Assembly (NCBI GenBank): GCA_003962985.1
Contig: RXKA01000197.1
Coordinates: 1 to 33,634, forward strand
Reading direction: 5' to 3'
From: Pseudomonadota bacterium
GTDB taxonomy: Bacteria; Pseudomonadota; Gammaproteobacteria; Burkholderiales; UBA11063
Length of the DNA stretch: 33,634 nt
The translations under genes were made by a program, and so were the position numbers. Position 1 is the stretch's first letter, and every line of letters starts with the position of its first letter. The notes under the pieces were generated by a model that did not search any database, was not told the origin of the DNA, and saw nothing but the letters and a program-made list of their open reading frames with translations. This document shows, in pieces, positions 25,065 through 33,634 of this stretch.

Positions 25065-25433
25065 ATGAAAAACTTGTCAATCTTATGTAAAGATTTTGAT
25101 CTTACTGATGCTATCAAATTATATGCAACTGAAAAAGTTTCATCATTGAATAAATATCTACCAGATGACGGTAGCACTGCGAGTTTTAACCTACGTCTAG
25201 GAAAAGTCACAAATCATCAACACACAGGTAAAGTGTTTTATGCCGAAATGAGTATCAAAACACCCGAGAAGAATTTTGGTGCCTTAGTTGAATCAGACGA
25301 CATCTATGCTGCAATTGATGTACTTAAAGATGATTTAGCACATAATATTGCACATTATAAAGATAAAACCCATAGTAAAAATATTCGTAGCGCACGCAAG
25401 TTTAAAGAAGCTTTGTTAACGACTGCCGAATAA
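25065..25433 (+). CDS. hpf: Ribosome hibernation promoting factor (short HPF/RaiA family)
   Basis: HPF proteins bind the 30S decoding region of idle ribosomes and block translation in stationary phase. The 122 residues match the short form (beta-alpha-beta-beta-beta-alpha), with the second helix YAAIDVLKDDLAHNIAHYKDKTHSK carrying the basic residues that contact 16S rRNA. The C-terminal extension of long HPF is missing. The start at 25065 follows AAAGGA; the in-frame residues before it have no family character. A strong terminator follows. Confidence 0.92.
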   Translation: MKNLSILCKDFDLTDAIKLYATEKVSSLNKYLPDDGSTASFNLRLGKVTNHQHTGKVFYAEMSIKTPEKNFGALVESDDIYAAIDVLKDDLAHNIAHYKDKTHSKNIRSARKFKEALLTTAE

Positions 25434-25442
25434 TAATAAAAT

Positions 25443-25471
25443 AAAAACCAACTCAGATTGAGTTGGTTTTT
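25443..25471. terminator. Bidirectional terminator between hpf and the tetR-like gene
   Basis: AAAAACCAACTCA and TGAGTTGGTTTTT form 13-bp arms with a 3-nt loop and T-runs on both sides. It ends hpf and the convergent efflux operon. Confidence 0.88.
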
Positions 25472-25478
25472 TAGTTGA

Positions 25479-26129
25479 CTAATTGACTCTGCCCTTCATG
25501 GATGTAATCAGTGCCAATGCATAATCTACCAATCGGTCATACATTAAGTCCATATTGTGTGCTGCCAATAAGTTGGGGGCATAATAATTTACAATATGTT
25601 GCGGATGAACTAGTGAGAAACCCAACCCAACAATAGCAAACCCTAATCGGTGCATCTCATCTGATACCTCTTGTACACCTAAGAATTTACATAATAATTG
25701 AAGCAATGGCTCATGAATATGCTTAGCAGGACCAATAATTAAGTCATCAACCAAACCAGTTGGTTCAAATTGCTCACGGTGAATCAAATCATGCACCATA
25801 AAATGGAGATTTTTATTCCCCGAAGTTCGACATCCACGATTTCTTTTTTCAATAAATGGCATTAATAATACACGGTAGAATTCATTTAACGCATCTCGAG
25901 GAGTCTTATTTAATAGACTCTCAGTATCAATTAATAGCTTAGGAAAATCTTTAAATGGTTCACTAAAAATAGCGCGATATAAATCTTTCTTACTACCAAA
26001 ATAATAATGAATACTAGTAATATTGGTATTTGCAGCAAGACAAATTTCGCGAGTAGTTGCCTGCGCATAACCTTTTTCAACAAAAATTTGTGCAGCAACT
26101 TCAATGAGTCGTTCACGAGTATTTAACAT
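25479..26129 (-). CDS. TetR-family repressor at the end of the efflux operon
   Basis: The protein has 216 residues. The N-terminal TetR helix-turn-helix is clear (TRERLIEVAAQIFVEKGYAQ, then NTNITSIHYYFGSKKDLYRAI). The C-terminal ligand/dimer domain has the pattern of CecR/YbiH-type regulators (DUF1956-like), with VSDEMHRLGFAIVGLGFSL and IVNYYAPNLL. It is the last of four genes on the minus strand, 38 nt after the RND pump, and so probably senses a pump substrate and represses the operon from which it is made. The ribosome site before 26129 is weak, consistent with lower translation than the pump genes. Confidence 0.9.
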   Translation of the reverse strand: MLNTRERLIEVAAQIFVEKGYAQATTREICLAANTNITSIHYYFGSKKDLYRAIFSEPFKDFPKLLIDTESLLNKTPRDALNEFYRVLLMPFIEKRNRGCRTSGNKNLHFMVHDLIHREQFEPTGLVDDLIIGPAKHIHEPLLQLLCKFLGVQEVSDEMHRLGFAIVGLGFSLVHPQHIVNYYAPNLLAAHNMDLMYDRLVDYALALITSMKGRVN

Positions 26130-26167
26130 ATTTTAGCCATTAAAAAATTGATTAATTGTTAATTTTA

Positions 26168-29100
26168 TCATAATTTCTTAATTTGAGCTGAAATCATCCC
26201 TAGCCAATTAAATATTCGCTGGAACGGATGTAATTCATCGACAACCTCAAACACAACAGGTACAACTAATAAACTCAAAATCGTAGAAGTAATCAAACCA
26301 CCAATTACTGTTAATGCCATAGGGGTACGAAAACTTGAATCACCCTCAAGTCCCAAAGCAATAGGTAGCATACCAATAATCATTGCAACAGACGTCATTA
26401 TAATTGGGCGAGAACGTTTAATACATGCATCTAAAACCGCTTGTTGACGGGTTACATCTGGTTTACGTTTTTCAACCAACGCATAATCAACTAATAAAAT
26501 AGAATTCTTAGTCACAATCCCCATTAGCATCAACATCCCAATCAGTGATGGCATCGACATACTATAGCCAAACAAGACTAATACTACCAAGGCACCACAA
26601 ATCGCTAATGGTAATGCAGATAAAATCGTTAATGGTTGCTTGAAATCTTTGAATAGTAAAACTAAGACACAATAGATCAACATCACACCAGCGATCATTG
26701 CAGTAATAAAATTACCAAACATCTCACTCATCCGTTCAATATCACCAGATTGAACCCGATGTACACCACTAGGTAAATTACGCAACAATGGAATAGCATT
26801 TATTTTCTTATCGACATCACCAATATTTTGACCGTGTAAATCAATGTTGAATGTGATGCTACGGTTACGATCATAACGCATAATCTGAGTAGGTCCACTA
26901 GTTAGAACTACTTTTGCCAAACTAGAGAGCGGAATTGCACCATTATTACCACTAACGCGGAGATTCGCAATATCATCTAAAGAATTACGATATTTTTTAT
27001 CTAATTGGACACGAATTGGTATCTGCCGATCTGGCAAATTTAATTTAGTTAAATTGGTATCATAATCACCAGTCGTAGCAATCCTAATTACATTACCGAT
27101 GCTGGTGGTAGTAATTCCAAATTGCGCAGCTTTATTATAATCTATGTCAACCATAATCTCTGGTCGAGTTAAATTATCACTAGATGAAACATTACCTAAA
27201 TTATGATCCTGACGTAGCACTAACTCCACTTGATTGGCGACTTGCTTTAATAATTGGCTATCCTCACCAGTCAAAACTAATGAATATTGCTCTCCCATAC
27301 CACCGCCACCGATGGAAAATCTCACGCCTGGAATAGCCTTTAATCGATTTTGAATAATTTTTTCTAATTCTGCTTGCGAAAGCTTGCGTTTATGACTATC
27401 AACCAAATTAAAAGTAACACTACCACTCGCAACATCACTATCTGAATTGGTAGTAGCGCCACTCTGTACACCACTACCAATCGTGGCATAGACATTATTA
27501 ATATCTTGAATATTTTTAGTAAGTTGGTAAATTTTCTCCATTACTTGCTGACTATCATTTAATGTACTACCTGCGGATAGTTGAACTTTTAGCATGACAT
27601 GATTATTATCTTGCGCAGGAAAAAACGTAGTAGGAATTAATGCAATTAGTCCTAACGATGCACAAAACAGCGCCAAAGTACTTAATAGTGTTTTACGTGG
27701 ATGATTTAAACACCATTTAACTGTTTGGATATAGTACTTCATCACCCGCCCAACTTTTTCATCTTCTGGATGCGGTCGTAACATATATGCTGCCATCATC
27801 GGAGTTAGCATGCGTGCTACTAATAATGAAACTAATACTGCAATAGCTGCAGTCCAACCAAACTGTTTAAAGATTCGTCCAGGAATCCCGCCCATAAATG
27901 CAGTGGGTAAAAATACCGCTACTAATGTAATTGAGGTTGCAATAACTGCGATACCAATCTCAGTGGCTGCTTCCATTGCGGCTTTAATTGGTGATGGATT
28001 GGTCTTTAGATGGCGAACAATATTTTCAACTTCCACAATTGCATCATCAACTAGTATCCCAATGACTAGTGTTAAGGCTAATAACGTAATCGTGTTTAAG
28101 GTAAAACCAAGCCAATAAATAGTTACAAACGTTGGGAATATCGATAATGGTAATGCTGTTGCTGCAATAAAAGTTGCACGCCAATCACGCAGAAATAACC
28201 ATACTACAATTATTGCTAAAATCGCTCCTTCATACAATGCTTGCATCGACCCATCATAGGTAGATTTAATCGCACTAACACTATTACTAATTTCTGCAAT
28301 TTTAACATCTGGATGATGAACAATATATTGATTAATTACTTTTCGCACTGCCGTTGCAACACTCAACTCACTTGAACCTTTAGTCGGATACACATCAAAA
28401 GTGATTACAGGTTTACCATTCAAAAATGCCATTTGTCGGATTTCGGCATGTGTATCCATCACACTCGCAACTTGCCCCAGCTTACTATAACCAGCGTTAC
28501 CTAATGGAATATATAATTGTTTAATATCTTCAACATTATTCAAATTTGGTCGAGCTTCAATTACCTGTTCTCGCCCACCAATAATCACGCGCCCACCAGA
28601 AAAGTCTTGGCGCACATTATATAATTGACTTGAAATATTATTAATTGACGTATTTAACATCAGTAGTCTATTTGGATCTAATGAAACTTGGATTTCACGT
28701 TCTAAACCTCCCTGACGAGTAATTTTGCTAACACCAGCAACTGAGCTCAATAAGCGACTAATATTATTATCAACATACCAAGATAAATCCGTTGCATCCA
28801 TATTAGCCGTGATTTGGTAGGTTAGTATTGGATTAGCCGCCATAGTAACTTTAGATACCTGAGGTTCATTAGTTCCAGCAGGGAATTGTGGCTTGACTTT
28901 ATCCACGGCTTCTTTCACCTCATCAATTGCATCCGATAAATTTTGATTTAGTTCAAATTCAATTGTTGTTACAGAATTACCATCACTTAGTGTTGATGAA
29001 ATATGTTTAATATTATTTATATTCGCAACATTATCTTCAACCTTACGGGTAATTTGATTTTCTAATTGATTAGGTGTTGCACCTGGCAATGAAATAGTAA

Positions 29101-29239
29101 CCATTACAGATGGAAAATCCATATCAGGAAAATTAGTAATCGTTAATTTCTGAAAACCAATTACACCAGCTAATGTCATAAAAATAAACAACATAATTAC
29201 AGGTAGTGGATTTTTGATTGCCCATGTTGATAAATTCAT
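26168..29239 (-). CDS. RND-family multidrug efflux pump, inner-membrane subunit
   Basis: This is a proton-driven trimeric transporter of the AcrB/HAE1 class that exports drugs, dyes or detergents through the tripartite channel. The 1023 residues show the internal repeat of six membrane helices plus large periplasmic loops. The proton relay appears as the Asp pair in IGILVDDAIVEVENI (about residues 405-418) and Lys in GIVTKNSILLVDYA (about 940). The N-terminus, with FPDMDFPSVMVTISLPGATP, fits the AcrB/MexB-MdtC family. Specificity cannot be read from the sequence. The ATG at 29239 has GAAGGT, lying in the last codons of the upstream gene, so coupling is likely. Confidence 0.96.
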   Translation of the reverse strand: MNLSTWAIKNPLPVIMLFIFMTLAGVIGFQKLTITNFPDMDFPSVMVTISLPGATPNQLENQITRKVEDNVANINNIKHISSTLSDGNSVTTIEFELNQNLSDAIDEVKEAVDKVKPQFPAGTNEPQVSKVTMAANPILTYQITANMDATDLSWYVDNNISRLLSSVAGVSKITRQGGLEREIQVSLDPNRLLMLNTSINNISSQLYNVRQDFSGGRVIIGGREQVIEARPNLNNVEDIKQLYIPLGNAGYSKLGQVASVMDTHAEIRQMAFLNGKPVITFDVYPTKGSSELSVATAVRKVINQYIVHHPDVKIAEISNSVSAIKSTYDGSMQALYEGAILAIIVVWLFLRDWRATFIAATALPLSIFPTFVTIYWLGFTLNTITLLALTLVIGILVDDAIVEVENIVRHLKTNPSPIKAAMEAATEIGIAVIATSITLVAVFLPTAFMGGIPGRIFKQFGWTAAIAVLVSLLVARMLTPMMAAYMLRPHPEDEKVGRVMKYYIQTVKWCLNHPRKTLLSTLALFCASLGLIALIPTTFFPAQDNNHVMLKVQLSAGSTLNDSQQVMEKIYQLTKNIQDINNVYATIGSGVQSGATTNSDSDVASGSVTFNLVDSHKRKLSQAELEKIIQNRLKAIPGVRFSIGGGGMGEQYSLVLTGEDSQLLKQVANQVELVLRQDHNLGNVSSSDNLTRPEIMVDIDYNKAAQFGITTTSIGNVIRIATTGDYDTNLTKLNLPDRQIPIRVQLDKKYRNSLDDIANLRVSGNNGAIPLSSLAKVVLTSGPTQIMRYDRNRSITFNIDLHGQNIGDVDKKINAIPLLRNLPSGVHRVQSGDIERMSEMFGNFITAMIAGVMLIYCVLVLLFKDFKQPLTILSALPLAICGALVVLVLFGYSMSMPSLIGMLMLMGIVTKNSILLVDYALVEKRKPDVTRQQAVLDACIKRSRPIIMTSVAMIIGMLPIALGLEGDSSFRTPMALTVIGGLITSTILSLLVVPVVFEVVDELHPFQRIFNWLGMISAQIKKL

Positions 29240-29245
29240 TTTTGC

Positions 29246-30316
29246 TTAACCTTCTACCACGCTCACAATATCACTCTCATTCAGAAATGAGGCACCATTA
29301 ACAACAATCATCTCCGCAGAAGTCAGACCAGACAAAACAACTACCTTATCTCCAATTATATTGCCAATTACGATTTTAGTTTTATGTACCCGATTTTTTG
29401 CATCTAATTTCATTACATACGTAAAACCATCACTATTGACAATTGAAGCAAATGGAATTAAAAGCCCTTGACGCAAACCCAAACTAATAACTCCATCTAC
29501 TGCCGAACCAATTTTCAACTTTTGGTCTTGCGGAATATCAACATACGCAACTACATTTTTACTATTGATATTCAAACTTGGTGAAATCTGTCGTACAACA
29601 CCATGTAAAGTTTTATTCTCAGGAGTTTGAATAACCACTGCCTGACCTGATTCAATATCTTGCACTTGATTAAGTGCAATTTCAGCCTGCCACTCAAGAC
29701 GGTTATTACGAATTAAACGAAATAACTCACTGCCACTACTAACAATACTCCCAAGTGCTGCACTACGCGATGCAATTACACCATCATCTGGAGCAATAAT
29801 TTTGGTATAACTTAATTTTAACTTCTGTAAATCCAAGTTCGCTTTAGCGGCTGCTAACTGTGCTTGTGAAGTCTTGGCTTTAGTCGAGTATTGTAATAAA
29901 TCCTGACTACTAATTGCCCCTGTTCTTGCTAGCGTCGTAGCTTGCTCTGCTTCAGTACGTGCTTGTGTTAAATTAGCTTCTGCCTCAGCAACACTTGCCT
30001 TTTGACTTAAATAATCAGCAGTAATTTGTGCATCATTTAATTCTGCTAATAACTGCCCTTTTTTTACCTTATCACCAACATTTACATAAACATTACTAAT
30101 ATCAAGACCACCAATTTCAGCACCAATCGTCATTTCTTGCCATGGTTCAATAAGTCCATTGGCATGTAAGGTAACTGTATATGATTCGTATTTAGGTTTT
30201 GTCACTGTAACTACTTGATGTTCAACTGCAGGCATTTTCAAATTGGGGTCTGACTTGCTACAAGCGCTCATAAATATTAAGTTTAAGGTTAAACTCACCA
30301 AAATAATTTTTCTCAC
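29246..30316 (-). CDS. Efflux membrane-fusion (periplasmic adaptor) lipoprotein
   Basis: This adaptor links the RND pump to the outer-membrane channel. The 356-residue protein starts with a lipoprotein signal (MRKIILVSLTLNLIFMSAC, Cys19). It then shows the split lipoyl domain (GAEIGGLDISNVYVNVGDKVKKGQLLA and IIAPDDGVIASRSAALGSIV), an alpha-helical hairpin of about residues 100-165 rich in Ala and Gln, and the barrel and membrane-proximal domains after 190. The start overlaps the stop of the outer-membrane factor gene as ATGA, a sign of translational coupling. The family is HlyD/AcrA-like. Confidence 0.95.
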   Translation of the reverse strand: MRKIILVSLTLNLIFMSACSKSDPNLKMPAVEHQVVTVTKPKYESYTVTLHANGLIEPWQEMTIGAEIGGLDISNVYVNVGDKVKKGQLLAELNDAQITADYLSQKASVAEAEANLTQARTEAEQATTLARTGAISSQDLLQYSTKAKTSQAQLAAAKANLDLQKLKLSYTKIIAPDDGVIASRSAALGSIVSSGSELFRLIRNNRLEWQAEIALNQVQDIESGQAVVIQTPENKTLHGVVRQISPSLNINSKNVVAYVDIPQDQKLKIGSAVDGVISLGLRQGLLIPFASIVNSDGFTYVMKLDAKNRVHKTKIVIGNIIGDKVVVLSGLTSAEMIVVNGASFLNESDIVSVVEG

Positions 30317-31773
30317 AATTTACCATCCTTGTCAACACTATTCCAACTACCACCTACTGCTTTATATAATGCAATCCACGCCTCGACTTGCTCTAATTTG
30401 GCAATTGCTAATGTTTCTTTAGAAGAAAGTAGTGTTACACGTACAGTTTCTAAATCTAATAAATTTGCCCAGCCCAATTCATATTTTTGATTAAAACCAT
30501 TAAAATAATCTTGATAATTATCCACTGAATTTTCAGCCGCACTAACTCGTTGATTAGCGGCGTTAATTCTTACTAATGCATCTTCTACTTCACGAATTGC
30601 AGTTATTACTGTGTTGCGGTAGCTAGCTAAAGATTGTTCATATTTGGCTTGATATAAACTTTCTTGCGCACGTAAATAGCCACCATCAACCAGCGGCAAG
30701 GTTATATCAGGACCAAGAGACCATGAACTTGGTTGGCCTGAATATAATGAGCCAGTATTCAGAGCAATTGAGCCAGTTAATGATATCTGTGGATAACGAT
30801 TGGCAACTGCAACCCCAAAATCAGCATTAGCCGCCGCAAGATTACGCTCAGCAGAAGCTACATCTGGACGTTGATTAATAATTTGTGCGGGAATTGCAGA
30901 AATATTGACTGATTCTGGTAGTGGAATTACACCATAGTTTTTTACGAGGTACTGGTTCATATTCTCATGAGTTATTCCTGTTAATGCCACTAATTGATTT
31001 TCATACTGCTGACAAACTGCATTTTGCATCGCGATTGTCACATTATTTTGTGCTAATGAACCAGTTGCTTGGCTTACATCTGTTCGTGCAGCAAAGCCTG
31101 ATTTTGCTCGTAGCTGAGTTAAATTCTGGGTGGCTATGCGTGATTTATTTTCTTCACGATATGTTTGTAATAAATTTTGACACTCGCGTACGCTTACATA
31201 TGCATCGGCAACTTGTGCTGCCAAACTCACTTTAGCATCATTCCAGTCATATTTACTCGCAGAATAGCGCGCCTCAGATGCTTCAATACTGCGTCGAGTT
31301 GCGCCAAATAGATCTAGTTCCCATGACATGTTAACACCCCCACTTGCACCATTTGCTAAACCGTTATTAGTAAAAAAATCTCCACTGCCACCGCTTGATG
31401 TAGTGCTACCTCCTGAGATAGATTGCATGGAATTTTTACTAGCCGCCGCTGAACCAGTTGCGGTTAGACTTGGGAAAAGATATGAACGGCTTGATGAGAG
31501 ATTAGCTTGTGCTTGTTTAATTTTTGCCAACGCTTCAAATATAGTTGGATTAGTATTCAATGCCGAACTAATCATCATCTCCAAAATAGGATCATTGAAT
31601 TGTTGCCACCAGTTAATTAATTGTAAATTACTGCCACCATGAGGTAATACACCATGCCAACTATTTGGAATGTTTAACTCATTATTTGTTGGTCTTTTAT
31701 AATCTGGACCCACCGCACAACCAGATAACATACTGATTAATAAAACATATAGAATATTACGAATATTTTTCAA
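30313..31773 (-). CDS. Outer-membrane efflux channel lipoprotein (NodT/OprM type)
   Basis: This TolC-like trimeric exit duct is first gene of the efflux operon. The 486 residues begin with a signal peptide and lipobox (MLSGC, Cys19), then VGPDYKRP, the usual NodT-family start, with two internally repeated alpha/beta-barrel halves (ANLSSSRSYLFPSLTATGSAA in the first and ANADFGVAVANRYPQISLTGSIA in the second). A Gly/Ser-rich loop near residue 130 (SGGSTTSSGGSG) is unusually flexible. The initiation codon seems to be TTG at 31773, 5 nt after GGTGGGG. A TATAAT on the minus strand at 31813-31818 may be the operon's -10; the -35 is poor. Confidence 0.94.
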   Translation of the reverse strand: MKNIRNILYVLLISMLSGCAVGPDYKRPTNNELNIPNSWHGVLPHGGSNLQLINWWQQFNDPILEMMISSALNTNPTIFEALAKIKQAQANLSSSRSYLFPSLTATGSAAASKNSMQSISGGSTTSSGGSGDFFTNNGLANGASGGVNMSWELDLFGATRRSIEASEARYSASKYDWNDAKVSLAAQVADAYVSVRECQNLLQTYREENKSRIATQNLTQLRAKSGFAARTDVSQATGSLAQNNVTIAMQNAVCQQYENQLVALTGITHENMNQYLVKNYGVIPLPESVNISAIPAQIINQRPDVASAERNLAAANADFGVAVANRYPQISLTGSIALNTGSLYSGQPSSWSLGPDITLPLVDGGYLRAQESLYQAKYEQSLASYRNTVITAIREVEDALVRINAANQRVSAAENSVDNYQDYFNGFNQKYELGWANLLDLETVRVTLLSSKETLAIAKLEQVEAWIALYKAVGGSWNSVDKDGKL

Positions 31774-32591
31774 TCCAACCCCACCATTAAATCAAGCGAT
31801 TGCTAGAGAGTATTATAACTGAAAATTTAGCACTTATATATTATTTTAATAGAGATATAGTGAGATTAGAAGCCAATAACTCTAAAATTTGTCAAAAAGA
31901 TACCATCAATCTAGAATAATCATGACTACACAATTAAAATGCATGTAAATTTATGGAAACACATTAATTTGTTATAAAAGTAAGTATATACATAATTGAA
32001 AAATTTAACTTCGCTAATATTTTATTTTCAAAAGCTAAATTGGAATAAATTGTTAGGTATTTTATTGCTAATTTATCTGTAAATCAAATAATGATTTTGT
32101 CTGAAATCTGTCATAGAATTTATGAATTTTGTAATTTATATGATAATATATGATTAATTTAACTTTAGAATTATATGGGTAAAACGTAGTCTTTAAATTT
32201 ATCATAAAATAATTTGACCTAGCGTACTAAAGCATGGATGTAAATTGTCTGCGAAACCATACCATAAGGCATTAATATCAACAGCATAGAGAGATTTTGG
32301 TTATTTACCAAAACTATATTAGTAAAATTTCATGTTACTTATAAAAGTGAATTTTAACTTGAATCTAAAAAAGTGTGAGTTTAGATTCAATTAATCAAAA
32401 TGAAAATCCCACTATTTTATAATGTTAAAATTGGTAAAAATAATATGTTTCAATTATCTAGGAGACAACCTATTATTCATTTTAAATATAATGCCTGTAA
32501 ATTAATAACCAACTGATATAGTAGCATGGTAATATAAAATTACTCATGCCACGTAGTTAATTAAATATATCTACACTTAACTAATTTTAGC
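31774..32591. other. Long AT-rich intergenic region before the propeller gene
   Basis: This gap of about 820 bp carries the start region of the efflux operon (possible -10 near 31813-31818), an 11-bp perfect inverted repeat at 32359-32390, and an imperfect hairpin near 32521-32553. It holds no convincing gene; the only short frame (32400-32516, 38 codons) has no ribosome site. Confidence 0.5.
32359..32390. repeat. 11-bp perfect inverted repeat
   Basis: TTGAATCTAAA and TTTAGATTCAA flank a 10-nt spacer. No T-run follows on either strand, so a terminator is not indicated. Its role is unknown. Confidence 0.7.
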
Positions 32592-33634
32592 TTAATTACG
32601 CGCTGCAATACCATATAGATTTAAGCTAGTTATTGGTGGAATAGATATCCAATTTTCACCATCTAAAGAGTATAGAATAACACCCGAATTACCCACCGAA
32701 ATAAACTTATTATGACCGTGAGCTACCGAATATAAAACTTTATTATCCGCTACCCGCGTTAGTGTCCAATTATTTGCATCTGATGATTTTAAAATACTAC
32801 CATCACGAGCAGCAGCTATATATAAATTATTAGCATAAGTCACCGCACCGAGTTGAGATGTGGTTACTACGCCTGAGCTATTAGCTGTTTGCCAATCATT
32901 CGCTGTTTTAGATGCATAAATAATTGCACCACCAGCACCAACAGCAACAAATTTTTCGCCGCCATAAGCTACAGCAGTTAACTCTGTTGCAGAGCTAGGA
33001 TCAATTATCTTAACCCAGCTTTCTGGTTGAGTAGGATTGCTTGTTGTTGCCAATATGCTTTGTTCATCTATATCTTGACCGACACTAACATAAATGCCAT
33101 TACCATATGCAATACCAAATAGGTCACCACAGAAAAAGCTCGAATCAGATGGTGAGCTATTTGTCCATGTGCTACCATTACTAGAAGTTAATACAGTTCC
33201 ATTACAGCCAACTGTAACAAAAAGGTCACTACCATAAGTCGTATCAAATAATTCATTACTAGTATTTGATACCATATTACCCCAATTAACACCATCAATT
33301 GAGCTATAAATCAAACCATTTTCACCAACAGCAATAAATTGACTCTCTGAATAAATTACCCCATTTATAAATAAATTACCAAATGACGTAGATTTCCAAT
33401 TTATACCGTCCATAGAGTACAAAATTACCCCAGCATCTCCAACTGCAACAAAATTTGCAATTGATCCAACTTGATAATTAATAAAAGTATACTGAGGATC
33501 TAAATACGCATACTGACCTGCATTCGTACTAAACACCAATGGAATGTCTGCACTCTCTCCCATTTGCAAATAATTAGGCATTATGTATGTAACATTACCT
33601 GTCGATTCAGTCTTTAAGTTACAACTAACTGAAT
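32592..33634 (-). CDS. Repeat protein, likely seven-bladed beta-propeller (5' end outside the window)
   Basis: The open frame continues without a stop to the window edge (about 18 codons before Met 33581), so this is the C-terminal part of a longer protein. The visible 329-residue part has seven repeats of about 37-45 residues built on a pattern like FVAVGDAGVILYSMDGINW (aromatic-V-A-V-G, G-I-Y-S, D-G-x-x-W). Seven repeats suit a closed propeller of the YCF48/sialidase-like (BNR) kind. Before them the sequence FVFSTN-like region and a NVTYIM stretch look like part of an extracellular domain. Exact function is unknown; adhesion or binding at the cell surface is plausible. A signal peptide cannot be seen here. 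Cysteines in two blades could be disulphide-bonded. Confidence 0.8.
   Translation of the reverse strand, partial: SVSCNLKTESTGNVTYIMPNYLQMGESADIPLVFSTNAGQYAYLDPQYTFINYQVGSIANFVAVGDAGVILYSMDGINWKSTSFGNLFINGVIYSESQFIAVGENGLIYSSIDGVNWGNMVSNTSNELFDTTYGSDLFVTVGCNGTVLTSSNGSTWTNSSPSDSSFFCGDLFGIAYGNGIYVSVGQDIDEQSILATTSNPTQPESWVKIIDPSSATELTAVAYGGEKFVAVGAGGAIIYASKTANDWQTANSSGVVTTSQLGAVTYANNLYIAAARDGSILKSSDANNWTLTRVADNKVLYSVAHGHNKFISVGNSGVILYSLDGENWISIPPITSLNLYGIAARN

Noticed and set aside
32400..32516. A 38-codon open frame in the gap before the propeller gene
   Set aside because: It has no ribosome site, no recognisable motif and a composition like its AT-rich surroundings.
1..33634. CRISPR array, prophage, toxin-antitoxin or complete insertion sequence
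   Set aside because: No regularly spaced direct repeats, phage or transposase genes, or paired small genes were seen; only one MITE-like segment was found.

Overview
The window is a stretch of chromosome from an AT-rich Gram-negative bacterium. Several signs point to the Betaproteobacteria, and probably to a low-GC relative of the Neisseriales. DksA is the one-cysteine, zinc-less type. The GyrA quinolone-determining positions fall exactly on gonococcal numbering (91 and 95). RlmL is a stand-alone protein. The lineage is inference; no rRNA gene is present to settle it. Most genes are housekeeping, with accessory islands at both ends.

Layout. 1-1020: a gamma-glutamyltransferase gene broken by a short MITE-like insertion. 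1325-4788: an exported trypsin-like lipoprotein, a candidate stable RNA with its own promoter and terminator, a TipA-like MerR regulator with an elongated-spacer promoter, and a small exported protein of unknown function. The promoters of the protease and of the small exported protein share a 19-nt palindrome at the same distance (22 nt) from the -10 hexamer. 4960-12141: ilvD, then on the minus strand a RibD-C-like reductase coupled to an NCS2-like permease, yciA and gyrA (Ile at the usual Ser quinolone position). 12400-12663: a candidate small RNA or gyrA leader and a long perfect inverted repeat. 12848-16392: a PAS/LuxR-type regulator, a GT39/ArnT-like glycosyltransferase and dusA. 16447-21223: a malic enzyme gene, tRNA-Arg(CCG), an RRM protein, aspS and dksA.

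21432-22413 is a tRNA operon driven by a fully consensus sigma-70 promoter: Ser(GCU), Arg(ACG), Glu(UUC), Lys(UUU), a small exported coiled-coil protein, then exact second copies of Glu and Lys. 22534-25433 holds a periplasmic L-asparaginase, rlmL and hpf. 25479-31773 is a minus-strand drug-efflux operon reading outer-membrane factor, membrane-fusion protein, RND pump, TetR regulator. The right edge holds the 3' part of a gene for a repeat protein that looks like a seven-bladed beta-propeller.

The least explained material lies in the regulatory and RNA layer: the 19-nt operator family, two orphan promoter-terminator units, and the protein gene embedded in the tRNA operon. No CRISPR array, phage module, toxin-antitoxin pair or complete insertion sequence is visible.
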